Shown here: positions 32,854 to 41,750 of the stretch, piece by piece
How positions within the stretch are numbered: the stretch's first letter is position 1
Layout: each line of letters begins with the position of its first letter
Assembly: GCA_965116595.1 (NCBI GenBank)
Contig: OZ220708.1
Span: 1,240,001 to 1,304,000, forward strand
From: G963663315 sp963668255
GTDB lineage: Bacteria; Pseudomonadota; Gammaproteobacteria; Arenicellales; Poriferihabitantaceae
Direction: 5' to 3'
DNA: 64,000 nucleotides
The notes under the pieces: model-generated
Databases searched by the model: none
Seen by the model: only the letters and a program-made list of their open reading frames with translations
What the model was told of the DNA's origin: nothing
Program-made: the position numbers and the translations under genes

Positions 32854-33324
32854 ATGAATCTTAATCTCACACTGGCTTTCCAGGTGCTGTTTTTTATTGG
32901 CTTTGTCTGGTTTTGCAAGAAGTATGTCTGGGCGCCGATCATTGGTGCACTCAATGAACGGAAAACCCGGATTGCTGATGGTCTTGCCGCAGCCGAAAAA
33001 GGCCAGATGGCAGAAGCCGAAGGACATAAAGAGGCTGAGAAAGTGATACTGGAAGCCAAAAATCAGGCTAACGGGATTATTGGCAAAGCGGAAAAGCGGG
33101 GCACTGAACTGATTGATGAAGCCAGGAATGGGGCCAGGCAGGAAAGCGAACGCATCATGAATGCGGCAAGGGCTGAAATTGACACCGAATTGAACAAGGC
33201 AAAGGATGTACTGCGCGGTCAGGTGAGCCAGCTTGCAGTGATCGGGGCACAAAAAATTCTCGACAGGGAAGTGGATGCCAAAGCCCATGCAGACATGCTG
33301 GATGATCTGGCCGCGAAGCTTTAA
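32854..33324 (+). CDS. atpF: ATP synthase Fo subunit b
   Basis: Peripheral-stalk subunit, 156 residues, the E. coli length. One N-terminal transmembrane helix (LNLTLAFQVLFFIGFVWFC) is followed by a long charged alpha-helical coiled coil (ADGLAAAEKGQMAEAEG onward) that dimerises and holds F1 against rotation. It ends with an amphipathic tail that binds delta. Confidence 0.96.
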   Translation: MNLNLTLAFQVLFFIGFVWFCKKYVWAPIIGALNERKTRIADGLAAAEKGQMAEAEGHKEAEKVILEAKNQANGIIGKAEKRGTELIDEARNGARQESERIMNAARAEIDTELNKAKDVLRGQVSQLAVIGAQKILDREVDAKAHADMLDDLAAKL

Positions 33325-33344
33325 TACCCGAACAAAAATATATC

Positions 33345-33881
33345 ATGCCTGCTCAAAGTAATGTTGCCAGACCCTATGCCCAGGCCCTGTTCGAACTGGC
33401 GCTGGAACATGATGCATTATCTGACTGGAATGAACAGTTACAACTGTTGGCAATGGTGGCAGGCGATCCGGTGTTGGCTGATTTGACCAATGATCCCCAT
33501 ATATCATCGGAGCAACTGTCTGATTTGATCATTGATGTATGTGGTGACAATCTGAATCAGGGAGGGGAAAATCTGGTCAGACTGCTGGTCAGGAATAATC
33601 GGGTCAATGCAGTCAGTGATATTGCTCAGGCGTATGCGGTCCGCAGGGCGGATGCCGAAAAGGTGATTGTGGCACAAATGACGACCGCGGCTCCAATTGA
33701 CGAAAGACAACAGAAACAATTTGCTGAGGCGTTGCAGTCAAAACTTGGGAGAAGTGTCAATCTCGAATTTGAAGTCGATGAAGAACTCATCGGTGGTGCA
33801 GTGATCAGGGCCGGAGACATGGTAATAGACGGTTCGGTCAAAGCACAACTTGAACAACTTGCGGGTGCTTTGGGTACCTGA
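33345..33881 (+). CDS. atpH: ATP synthase F1 subunit delta
   Basis: 178 residues linking the peripheral stalk to the top of F1. It starts with the family pattern VARPYAQALFELALEHDALSDW and has the C-terminal domain with LGRSVNLEFEVDEELIGGAVIRAGDMVIDGSVKAQL. Located 20 bases after atpF and 49 bases before atpA. Confidence 0.96.
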   Translation: MPAQSNVARPYAQALFELALEHDALSDWNEQLQLLAMVAGDPVLADLTNDPHISSEQLSDLIIDVCGDNLNQGGENLVRLLVRNNRVNAVSDIAQAYAVRRADAEKVIVAQMTTAAPIDERQQKQFAEALQSKLGRSVNLEFEVDEELIGGAVIRAGDMVIDGSVKAQLEQLAGALGT

Positions 33882-33930
33882 TTCGTTACGGATCGGGTCT
33901 GGAATACCTTAATCAGAGGAAAATGTAAAA

Positions 33931-35478
33931 ATGGCCATTCAATTGAATCCGTCTGAAATCAGCGAACTGATTAAAGATCGAATCAAAAACTTCGAAGCTG
34001 ATACCGAAGCGCGTACGGAAGGAACGATTGTCATGTTGACTGACGGCATCGCCCGCATCCATGGTCTGAGTGAGGCGATGCAGGGTGAGATGCTTGAATT
34101 CCCCGGGAATACCTTTGGTCTTGCCCTGAATCTTGAGCAGGATTCGGTGGGCGCGGTTGTACTCGGTGATTACAAGCATCTTTCAGAAGGTGACACGGTA
34201 AAATGCACCGGCCGGATTCTTGAAGTTCCGACCGGGGAGGCATTGCTCGGGCGGGTGGTCGATTCGCTTGGCCGGCCGATTGACGGCAAGGGGCCGATCG
34301 AAAATACGATATCGTCGCCGATTGAAAAGATTGCACCCGGTGTTATTGCCCGGCAGTCGGTTGATCAGCCGGTGCAGATCGGCCTGAAGTCCATTGATTC
34401 CATGGTGCCGATTGGCCGGGGTCAGCGCGAATTGATCATCGGCGACCGCCAGACAGGCAAAACTGCTGTGACCATTGATGCCATCATTAACCAGAAAGAT
34501 ACTGATGTGAAATGTATCTATGTTGCGATTGGCCAGAAAGCGTCCAGTATTGCCGGTGTTGTACGCAAGCTCGAAGAGCATGGCGCAATGGAACACACTA
34601 TCGTGGTTGCCGCACCGGCATCCAATTCGGCTGCGGAACAGTTCATAGCGCCTTATTCCGGTTGCTCGATGGGCGAGTACTTCCGTGACAAGGGCGAAGA
34701 TGCACTGATCATTTACGATGATCTGACCAAACAGGCATGGGCCTACAGACAGGTTTCGCTGTTGCTGAGACGCCCTCCGGGGCGGGAAGCCTATCCGGGC
34801 GACGTATTCTATCTGCACTCGCGTTTGCTTGAACGTTCAGCCAGAATCAATGCGCAGGCGGTGGAAAAGCTGACCGACGGTGAGGTAAAGGGCCGAACCG
34901 GTTCGCTGACCGCAATACCGATAATCGAAACCCAGGCAGGCGACGTTTCCGCCTTCGTGCCGACCAATGTAATCTCCATTACCGATGGACAGATATTTTT
35001 GGAAACCGGCCTGTTCAACGCCGGTATGCGCCCGGCAATCAACGCCGGTTTGTCGGTATCACGGGTAGGTGGCGCAGCCCAGACCGGCATCATCAAGAAG
35101 CTCGGAGGGGGTATTCGACTGGCGCTGGCGCAGTATCGTGAACTCGAAGCCTTCTCACAATTTGCATCGGATCTCGACGAAGCTACGCGCAGGCAGCTGG
35201 AACGGGGCGAACGCGTTATGGAAATGATGAAACAGGGCCAGTACTCGCCGATGTCGGTCGCGGAAATGGCGCTTTCATTGTTTGCCGTCAACCAGGGTTA
35301 TCTCGATGATGTCGCCGTTGGTGATATCGTTGCCTTCGAGAGCGCGATGCAGGCTTATGTCAAATCAATCCACAGTGACCTGATGGAGGAAATTAATCGG
35401 GACAAGGCTTATTCCGATGAAATCGCGGACAGACTCAGTGCTGCGATTGAAGATTTCAAGACAAACGGCAGTTGGTAA
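33931..35478 (+). CDS. atpA: ATP synthase F1 subunit alpha
   Basis: Non-catalytic nucleotide-binding subunit, three copies per F1. 515 residues. The P-loop GDRQTGKTAV lies near residue 170, SIMVP-like DSMVPIGRGQREL just before it, and the signature PAINAGLSVSRVGGAAQ near 370. The beta-barrel N-terminal domain begins at once (MAIQLNPSEISELIK). AGAGGAAAA-type ribosome site precedes the ATG. Confidence 0.98.
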   Translation: MAIQLNPSEISELIKDRIKNFEADTEARTEGTIVMLTDGIARIHGLSEAMQGEMLEFPGNTFGLALNLEQDSVGAVVLGDYKHLSEGDTVKCTGRILEVPTGEALLGRVVDSLGRPIDGKGPIENTISSPIEKIAPGVIARQSVDQPVQIGLKSIDSMVPIGRGQRELIIGDRQTGKTAVTIDAIINQKDTDVKCIYVAIGQKASSIAGVVRKLEEHGAMEHTIVVAAPASNSAAEQFIAPYSGCSMGEYFRDKGEDALIIYDDLTKQAWAYRQVSLLLRRPPGREAYPGDVFYLHSRLLERSARINAQAVEKLTDGEVKGRTGSLTAIPIIETQAGDVSAFVPTNVISITDGQIFLETGLFNAGMRPAINAGLSVSRVGGAAQTGIIKKLGGGIRLALAQYRELEAFSQFASDLDEATRRQLERGERVMEMMKQGQYSPMSVAEMALSLFAVNQGYLDDVAVGDIVAFESAMQAYVKSIHSDLMEEINRDKAYSDEIADRLSAAIEDFKTNGSW

Positions 35479-35516
35479 TCACGTTACCTTAACAGCAGCA
35501 TTAACGGGAGTTTGTA

Positions 35517-36380
35517 ATGGCTAGCACCAAGGAAATACGGAACCAGATCAAGAGCATCGGCAGTACCCGCAAGATTACCAAGGCGATGGAAATGGTTGCT
35601 GCGAGTAAAATGCGTCGTGCCCAGAATCGCATGAATGAGGCGCGTCCTTACGCGAATAAAATGCGCAGTGTCGTCTCCCATTTGGCAAATGCGCATCCTG
35701 AATACATGCATCCTTTTGTGGTTAATCGCGAAGAAGTCAAGACGGTCGGTTTTATTGTCATCTCCAGTGACAGAGGTTTGTGCGGAGGCCTGAATGTCAA
35801 CGTTTTTCGCAAAGCAGCGAGCGCCATGGCAGAATGGCATGACAAAGGCGCTCAGGTCAGGGTATGCGTTATCGGTAAAAAAGCCAGCGCCTTTTTCAGG
35901 CGACATAACGCGGAAGTGTTGAGCGAAGCCACGAATCTCGGCGACGCGCCCGAACTGAGTACGCTGATTGGTGCGATCAAGGTAATGATGGATGGTTATC
36001 TGGACGGCAATATAGATCGTGTGTTTGTGGTCGGCAACGAATTTGTAAACACCATGATCCAGTCTCCCAATATCGAGCAGTTGATCCCGATTGTGGCAAG
36101 CGAAGAGCAGGAACTCAAACATTACTGGGACTATATTTACGAACCGGACTCGAAAGAATTGATAGATTATCTGATGTCGCGTTATATCGAGTCGCTGGTT
36201 TATCAGTCTGTGGCAGAAAATTCTGCCTGCGAACAGGCGGCGAGAATGGTGGCGATGAAAGCAGCCACGGATAATGCAGGGAACCTGATTGATGAGTTGC
36301 AGTTGGTCTATAACAAGGCCAGGCAGGCGGCAATTACCCAGGAGTTGTCAGAAATTGTGGGTGGCGCAGCAGCGGTCTGA
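35517..36380 (+). CDS. atpG: ATP synthase F1 subunit gamma
   Basis: Central rotor shaft, 287 residues as in E. coli. The N-terminal helix carries KEIRNQIKSIGSTRKITKAMEMVAASKMRRAQ and the C-terminal helix ends with the family signature ENSACEQAARMVAMKAATDNAGNLIDELQLVYNKARQA split over the last 60 residues. The SSDRGLCGGLN segment of the central domain is conserved. Confidence 0.97.
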   Translation: MASTKEIRNQIKSIGSTRKITKAMEMVAASKMRRAQNRMNEARPYANKMRSVVSHLANAHPEYMHPFVVNREEVKTVGFIVISSDRGLCGGLNVNVFRKAASAMAEWHDKGAQVRVCVIGKKASAFFRRHNAEVLSEATNLGDAPELSTLIGAIKVMMDGYLDGNIDRVFVVGNEFVNTMIQSPNIEQLIPIVASEEQELKHYWDYIYEPDSKELIDYLMSRYIESLVYQSVAENSACEQAARMVAMKAATDNAGNLIDELQLVYNKARQAAITQELSEIVGGAAAV

Positions 36381-36449
36381 CCGCAGGCCCGGGTGATTCT
36401 GGCACTGATGTACAAGAAATTGAAATATTACTAGAGGACTTTTCGAACC

Positions 36450-37850
36450 ATGAGTTCAGGAAATATCGTAGAAATCATCGGCGCGGTGGTAGATGTTCAG
36501 TTCCCCCGTAACACAGTACCAAAAGTATATGACGCACTGAAAATAGATGAAGCAGGTCTGACCCTGGAAGTTCAGCAGCAAATGGGAGACGGCGTGGTGC
36601 GATGTATCTCCATGGGGTCTTCCGACGGCCTGAAACGTGGTATTGAAGTCAGCAACACCGGCGAGCCCATTTCGGTTCCGGTTGGAGTAGGCACCCTGGG
36701 GCGCATCATGGACGTGTTGGGCAATCCGGTCGATGAGTGCGGCGAGATCAAATCGGACATGCGAATGCCGATCCACCGTCCTGCACCTACCTACGAAGAA
36801 CAGGCGGCCAACGTTGAACTGCTTGAAACCGGGATCAAGGTGGTCGATCTGATCATGCCGATCGCCAAAGGCGGCAAGATCGGACTGTTCGGTGGCGCCG
36901 GAGTGGGTAAAACCGTTACCCTGCTGGAGTTGATTAATAATATAGCAACAGCCCACAGTGGCCTTTCGGTATTCGCCGGAGTTGGAGAGCGAACCCGGGA
37001 AGGAAATGATTTCTACCACGAAATGCAGGAAGCGGGCGTGGTCAATGTCGAACACCCGGAAGAGTCGAAAGTGGCCATGGTATATGGTCAGATGAATGAG
37101 CCTCCGGGCAACCGGCTGCGAGTGGCATTATCCGGGTTGACCATGGCGGAATATTTCCGTGATGAAGGCCGGGACGTTCTGATGTTTATCGATAACATCT
37201 ATCGTTATACCCTGGCTGGAACTGAAGTATCGGCACTGCTTGGGCGCATGCCTTCTGCGGTCGGTTATCAGCCAACCCTGGCGGACGAAATGGGTGTGCT
37301 GCAGGAACGCATTACTTCTACCAGAAGTGGTTCGATTACCTCATTTCAGGCAATCTATGTGCCCGCGGACGACTTGACTGACCCCTCACCCGCGACTACT
37401 TTTGCGCACCTTGACGCGACCCTGGTACTTTCCCGGCAGGTTGCTGAACTGGGTATTTACCCAGCAGTGGATCCATTGGATTCGACCTCCCGAATGCTTG
37501 ACCCTCTGGTCATCGGAAATGAACATTACGCAGCGGCACGGGCAGTTCAGGGTACGCTGCAACGCTATAAGGAGCTGCAGGATATCATAGCGATTCTGGG
37601 CATGGATGAATTGTCGGAAGAAGACAAGCAGGCGGTGGGTCGAGCACGTCGTATGCAGCGTTTCCTGTCCCAGCCATTTACGGTAGCGCAGACGTTTACA
37701 GGAACACCAGGAAAATATGTTACCTTGAAAGACACTATAAAAGCTTTCCAGGGTATTGCCGAAGGTGAGTACGATCATTTGCCGGAGCAGGCCTTCTATA
37801 TGGTCGGAGGAATTGATGAGGCGATCGAAAAAGCAAAAGAGTTAAGCTAG
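36450..37850 (+). CDS. atpD: ATP synthase F1 subunit beta
   Basis: Catalytic subunit, 466 residues. Walker A GGAGVGKTVTLLELI at about 150, GERTREGNDFYHEM with the catalytic Glu, Walker B LMFIDNIYRYTLAGTEVSAL, and the PSAVGYQPTLADEMG and DDLTDPSPATTFAHLDA segments. The NIYRYTLAGTE wording and IYPAVDPLDSTSR match gammaproteobacterial beta subunits and support the lineage call. Confidence 0.98.
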   Translation: MSSGNIVEIIGAVVDVQFPRNTVPKVYDALKIDEAGLTLEVQQQMGDGVVRCISMGSSDGLKRGIEVSNTGEPISVPVGVGTLGRIMDVLGNPVDECGEIKSDMRMPIHRPAPTYEEQAANVELLETGIKVVDLIMPIAKGGKIGLFGGAGVGKTVTLLELINNIATAHSGLSVFAGVGERTREGNDFYHEMQEAGVVNVEHPEESKVAMVYGQMNEPPGNRLRVALSGLTMAEYFRDEGRDVLMFIDNIYRYTLAGTEVSALLGRMPSAVGYQPTLADEMGVLQERITSTRSGSITSFQAIYVPADDLTDPSPATTFAHLDATLVLSRQVAELGIYPAVDPLDSTSRMLDPLVIGNEHYAAARAVQGTLQRYKELQDIIAILGMDELSEEDKQAVGRARRMQRFLSQPFTVAQTFTGTPGKYVTLKDTIKAFQGIAEGEYDHLPEQAFYMVGGIDEAIEKAKELS

Positions 37851-37886
37851 ATTTAAACCCGATGTTCCAATTACAATTTAAGGTCA

Positions 37887-38309
37887 ATGGCTACAATACA
37901 AGTTGAAATCGTCAGTGCTGAACAATCAATCTGGGACGGCGAGGGCACAATGGTGTTTGCTCCGGGGATTCAGGGCGAACTTGGCATTGCGCCGAGGCAT
38001 TCCCCACTGATTACCCGGCTCAAGGCCGGGGATGTACGGGTTGAGCAGGAAAGCGGCGAACAGTTGTTTTTCTTTATTACGGGTGGTCTTCTTGAAGTCC
38101 AGCCGTATCTGGTCACCGTATTGTCAGATACCGCAATGCGGGCTGACGAGCTTGATGAGGCTGCCGCTCAGGAAGCGATGAAAAAGGCAGAAGAAAAACT
38201 GAAGGCAACCCCTATGGATGACACAGATTATGCGGAGATGAAAGCGGAACTGGCCGCTTATGCGGCTCAGATCCGAGCGATAGACAAACTGAAGAAACTA
38301 AAAAGCTGA
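37887..38309 (+). CDS. atpC: ATP synthase F1 subunit epsilon
   Basis: 140-residue rotor subunit that also inhibits ATP hydrolysis. The N-terminal beta-sandwich has VEIVSAEQSIWDGEG, GELGIAPRHSPLITRLKAGDVRV and FFITGGLLEVQPYLVTVLSDTA. The C-terminal helix pair follows (AAQEAMKKAEEKLKAT, YAEMKAELAAYAAQIRAIDKL). Last gene of the operon; glmU/glmS, common next neighbours, are absent. Confidence 0.97.
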   Translation: MATIQVEIVSAEQSIWDGEGTMVFAPGIQGELGIAPRHSPLITRLKAGDVRVEQESGEQLFFFITGGLLEVQPYLVTVLSDTAMRADELDEAAAQEAMKKAEEKLKATPMDDTDYAEMKAELAAYAAQIRAIDKLKKLKS

Positions 38310-38442
38310 TCCCTGACCTGCTGTTTATGACGAAGGCGCACACCATCAGCGCTGACCTGTGCAGAGCGCACTCAGACTCGCCTGAACCCGGACATATCCA
38401 AATGGAGTTCCCGTCTGTTACCCAATACCGGGAGCTACCCTT

Positions 38443-39585
38443 TTGCTGCTAGTAGCCAGAATCATTTTCACGCTGCCTGGCGTTGCCCTGGCGCTCCTTG
38501 GTTTCGTCTCCCCGACTCATGCGACTGAATTGACTGGAACGTATGACTCGATGGAGCATCGTTTCAAACTGGTTGAGATAACGGATGGTCTTGAGCACCC
38601 CTGGAGCGTAGCCTTCCTGCCGGATGGGTCGATGCTCGTGACCGAACGCCCGGGACGACTCCGGCGCATATTAAACGGACGGTTGGACCCGAATCCAGTC
38701 ATCGGTATTCCGCCTGTCTATAAGAGTGGCCAGGGTGGCTTGCTTGATGTTGTGCTGCATCCCCTTTTTATCGAGAACAGGCTTGTCTATCTATCCTATG
38801 CGAGCCCGGGCCAGGGGGGTGGCGCGACCGCTGTTGCACGCGGCAGGCTTATCGACAACCGCCTGGAAGATGTTGAAGAACTCTATGTCGGGTTGCCGCG
38901 GGTCAGCGGGGGGCGCCATTTCGGTTCCCGACTGCTGTTTGCAAATGGTTATCTGTACATAACTGCGGGTGACCGAGGCAATAAAGACCGGGCCCAGACA
39001 CTGGATGACCCGGCCGGCTCAATTATTCGCCTGCATGAAGACGGGCGTGTGCCAACAGACAACCCATTCGTCGGGAGAGTGGACGCGGAACCCGGAATCT
39101 ACGCCTACGGCAACCGCAATCCACAGGGCATGACGCTGGAGAAGGCGACCGGGCGGATTTATGCAGTAGAGCACGGCCCGAAGGGCGGGGATGAACTTAA
39201 CCTGATTGAGCCTGGAGTGAATTACGGCTGGCCGGTGATCACCTGGGGCCGAAGCTACGCCGGCTTCAAGATCGGGGAGGGCACTCATAAGGCAGGCATG
39301 GCCCAGCCCGTCCATTATTGGGCGCCGTCAATCTCGCCTTCCGGCTTGATGATTTATGACGGGGAGCGCTTCCCGGCCTGGCAGGGCAGCTTTTTCACAG
39401 GAGCGCTTTCCGGCCGGCTGCTGGCCCGCCTTGAGGTCAAGCAGGGCGAAATAGTAGTGGAAGAGCGCCTGCTTTCGGATTGGGGAAAGCGTATCCGGGA
39501 TGTTCGCCAGGGGCCGGACGGCCTGATTTATTTACTTACGGATCATCCCAACGGCATGCTTGTGCGTCTTGAGCCGGTTGACTAG
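38443..39585 (+). CDS. secreted PQQ-dependent aldose sugar dehydrogenase-like protein
   Basis: 380 residues from a TTG at 38443. A signal peptide (LLVARIIFTLPGVALALLGFVSPTHA, cleavage near residue 27) is followed by a six-bladed beta-propeller of the soluble glucose dehydrogenase (GSDH/YliI) family. Typical stretches are LEHPWSVAFLPDGSMLVTER, SGGRHFGSRLLF, YITAGDRGNKDRAQ and YGNRNPQGMTLE, which place the PQQ and calcium sites. Would oxidise aldose sugars in the periplasm. The start is uncertain because upstream bases give no strong ribosome site. It stands alone between the atp operon and a convergent dehydrogenase gene. Confidence 0.85.
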   Translation: MLLVARIIFTLPGVALALLGFVSPTHATELTGTYDSMEHRFKLVEITDGLEHPWSVAFLPDGSMLVTERPGRLRRILNGRLDPNPVIGIPPVYKSGQGGLLDVVLHPLFIENRLVYLSYASPGQGGGATAVARGRLIDNRLEDVEELYVGLPRVSGGRHFGSRLLFANGYLYITAGDRGNKDRAQTLDDPAGSIIRLHEDGRVPTDNPFVGRVDAEPGIYAYGNRNPQGMTLEKATGRIYAVEHGPKGGDELNLIEPGVNYGWPVITWGRSYAGFKIGEGTHKAGMAQPVHYWAPSISPSGLMIYDGERFPAWQGSFFTGALSGRLLARLEVKQGEIVVEERLLSDWGKRIRDVRQGPDGLIYLLTDHPNGMLVRLEPVD

Positions 39586-39616
39586 TCCCTGCGTTCAGCG
39601 CCTGACAATCGTCTGA

Positions 39617-40501
39617 TCAACTCAAGTCCTTTCTGGGCAATCGGGTGACCAGGCTTGAGGTGTCATGGCGGTTTCCACCGGCGGCCTGGATTTCGGCGTA
39701 GTATCCATCAATAATCCGGGTGATGGGCAGTTCCGAGTTGTTCCGTTCGGCCTCTTCCATGCACAGACCCAGATCCTTTCTCATCCAGTCAACTGCGAAT
39801 CCGAAATCAAATTCGTTATTCAGCATGGTCTCATGCCGGTTGATCATTTGCCACGAGCTTGCTGCTCCTTTTGAGATGACATCGAATACCTTCATGCCGT
39901 CCAGCCCCGAATTGACACCAAAAGCCAATCCCTCGGATAACCCCTGAACCAGTCCGGCAATGCATATCTGATTGACCATTTTGGTGAGCTGTCCTGAACC
40001 AGCCCCGCCCATCAGCAGCGCTGACCGTGCGAAGCAGTCGATGAGTGGTTTTGCGCGATCGAATATTTCCTGATCGCCTCCAACCATCACCGTCAACAAA
40101 CCGTTTTCGGCGCCCGCCTGCCCACCGGAAACCGGTGCATCAAGAAAACCAAAGTCATTTTTCCTGGCATGATCGTACAACTCTCGTGCGACATTGGCAG
40201 AAGCGGTAGTGTGATCAACAAATACTGCGCCAGACTTGATTGAATTGAATGCGCCATCAACGCCGGTGGTCACACTGCGTAAATCGTCGTCGTTACCAAC
40301 GCAGCAAAACACGAAATCAGCTTCTGAGGCAGCCTGGGCAGGCGTCAATGCATTGGCGCCGCCATAATCTGCAACCCATTTCTCGGCTTTTGCGGTTGTT
40401 CGGTTGTAAACGCAAACCGGATAACCCGCGGTTGCCAGATGTCCGGCCATCGGATATCCCATAACGCCAAGACCAATAAATGAGACTTTGATACTGTTCA
40501 T
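39617..40501 (-). CDS. beta-hydroxyacid dehydrogenase (3-hydroxyisobutyrate / tartronate semialdehyde reductase family)
   Basis: 294 residues. N-terminal Rossmann motif FIGLGVMGYPMAGHLA with GxGxxG, the substrate-binding DAPVSGGQAGAENG and the catalytic lysine in GSGQLTKMVNQ near residue 170. Members oxidise 3-hydroxyisobutyrate, reduce tartronate semialdehyde or act on related short hydroxyacids; sequence does not separate these by eye. No mmsA or glyoxylate carboligase gene is next to it. It follows lptG on the same strand after a structured 181-base gap. Confidence 0.87.
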   Translation of the reverse strand: MNSIKVSFIGLGVMGYPMAGHLATAGYPVCVYNRTTAKAEKWVADYGGANALTPAQAASEADFVFCCVGNDDDLRSVTTGVDGAFNSIKSGAVFVDHTTASANVARELYDHARKNDFGFLDAPVSGGQAGAENGLLTVMVGGDQEIFDRAKPLIDCFARSALLMGGAGSGQLTKMVNQICIAGLVQGLSEGLAFGVNSGLDGMKVFDVISKGAASSWQMINRHETMLNNEFDFGFAVDWMRKDLGLCMEEAERNNSELPITRIIDGYYAEIQAAGGNRHDTSSLVTRLPRKDLS

Positions 40502-40585
40502 ATGAATAAATTATTTCGGTACAGGAGGGCGGTGACAATAACCCAATTATTGGTCCAAAACAATCGAAACAGTGTCGAATCGATT

Positions 40586-40680
40586 ATCGGACAGGCACAG
40601 TGGTCTCTGCGCAAGGCGTTATTGCAGATGCAGGGACGGGGCGTTATCCCCGTAGAGGCAACCCCCCGTGGTTGTCCGAT
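40586..40680. other. candidate structured element downstream of lptG
   Basis: Within the 181-base gap between lptG and the hydroxyacid dehydrogenase gene. An outer pair ATCGGACA (40586-40593) and TGTCCGAT (40673-40680) encloses further inverted repeats: TCTGC/GCAGA, a perfect ACGGGG-cgttat-CCCCGT hairpin (40636-40653) and CAACC/GGTTG (40659-40674). This could fold as a closed multi-branch RNA on either strand. It matches no RNA family I recognise and has no T-run. Confidence 0.45.
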
Positions 40681-40682
40681 TG

Positions 40683-41750
40683 TCAAATCCTTCGTATCAG
40701 CACAAGTGCTCCAAGCAGGAACACTAAAACAGGAACAGTAGCGCCGAGCAAGGGAGGGAAGCCACTGGCAAGAACAAAGTAGCCAAAGCCTTTGTTAACG
40801 ACATAAAAACCGATACCGAGCATGATGCCAACAAACAGATTTTGCCCAAGGGCTCCGGAGCGCACATTCACGAAAACGAAGGGTATGGCGAGAATAACCA
40901 TCATTGCTGTGGAAAGCGGCAACATGATTTTGTTCCAGAAAGCAAGCTCGTAAAGGTCAGTTTTTTGCTGGGATTCATTCAGATGCTGAATGTACCGGTT
41001 CAACTGTACAAACGAGAGCTGTTCCGGTTTGATCAAGAATACCGACAGGATTTGCGGCGTAACCCGGGATTCCCATTTTCCGGAGCCAGCGGTCAAAGTC
41101 TCGGTCCTTCCTGAATCCGGGTCAATCCGGGTGGTCTTGACGTTATCCAGCAACCAATGATCCTCGACGAATGTGCCTTTTGTGGCCTCAACCAGCGAAT
41201 TCAGTTTTCTGTTTTCATCGAATTTGAATAATTTGATTTTCAGCAGCGTCAAGTCCGGCAGCACCTCTTTGATATTCACATAGGTTTGCGAGTCGCGCAT
41301 CCAAAGACCAGAGGTGGTATGCTGTTTGATATCCTGTTGCAGTGTTTCTGCCCGGCCCCGTTGTGCACGGGTTTCAGTATAGGGAGAAATCAACTCGCCG
41401 ATGAGAATGGCTGCGATCACGAAAAACGCTCCGGTTTTCAGTGTTGCAAGGGTGATTTGAAATATTGAAACACCACTGGAGCGCATCACGACCAACTCTG
41501 AATCACTGGCCAGTATCGATAACCCGATGATTGTACCGAGCAACGCGGCCATTGGAAACAGTTCGTAGATCATGCGAGGGATTGTCAAAGCGACATAAGT
41601 AACAGCGGCCGCCAGGTCGTAATTTCCTTTTCCCAGGCTGGAAAGCTGATCCAGTAAATTGACAAACGTGAACAACCCGAGCAACACCAGCAAGGAGACC
41701 AGGGTATATTGTAAAATTACCAATCCGAGATATCGGTCGAGAATCGGCAT
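40683..41750 (-). CDS. lptG: LPS export ABC transporter permease LptG
   Basis: Inner-membrane permease of the LptB2FGC machine that extracts lipopolysaccharide. 355 residues: three N-terminal helices, a periplasmic beta-jellyroll (about 130-270) and three C-terminal helices. The start MPILDRYLGLVILQYTLVSLLVLL and the LVVMRSSGVSIFQI coupling region are characteristic. It starts at the base where lptF ends, so the two genes are directly joined. Its presence means the cell makes LPS. Confidence 0.95.
   Translation of the reverse strand: MPILDRYLGLVILQYTLVSLLVLLGLFTFVNLLDQLSSLGKGNYDLAAAVTYVALTIPRMIYELFPMAALLGTIIGLSILASDSELVVMRSSGVSIFQITLATLKTGAFFVIAAILIGELISPYTETRAQRGRAETLQQDIKQHTTSGLWMRDSQTYVNIKEVLPDLTLLKIKLFKFDENRKLNSLVEATKGTFVEDHWLLDNVKTTRIDPDSGRTETLTAGSGKWESRVTPQILSVFLIKPEQLSFVQLNRYIQHLNESQQKTDLYELAFWNKIMLPLSTAMMVILAIPFVFVNVRSGALGQNLFVGIMLGIGFYVVNKGFGYFVLASGFPPLLGATVPVLVFLLGALVLIRRI

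Noticed and set aside
40586..40680. tRNA or selenocysteine tRNA reading of the multi-hairpin element
   Set aside because: The 8-bp closing stem and three arms suggested it, but neither strand has a TTCGA-type T-loop, a 7-base anticodon loop or a CCA end.
40502..40741. Open frame of 79 codons between lptG and the hydroxyacid dehydrogenase
   Set aside because: It runs into the conserved C-terminal coding part of lptG on the other strand, has no recognisable domain and is better explained by the inverted repeats in the gap.
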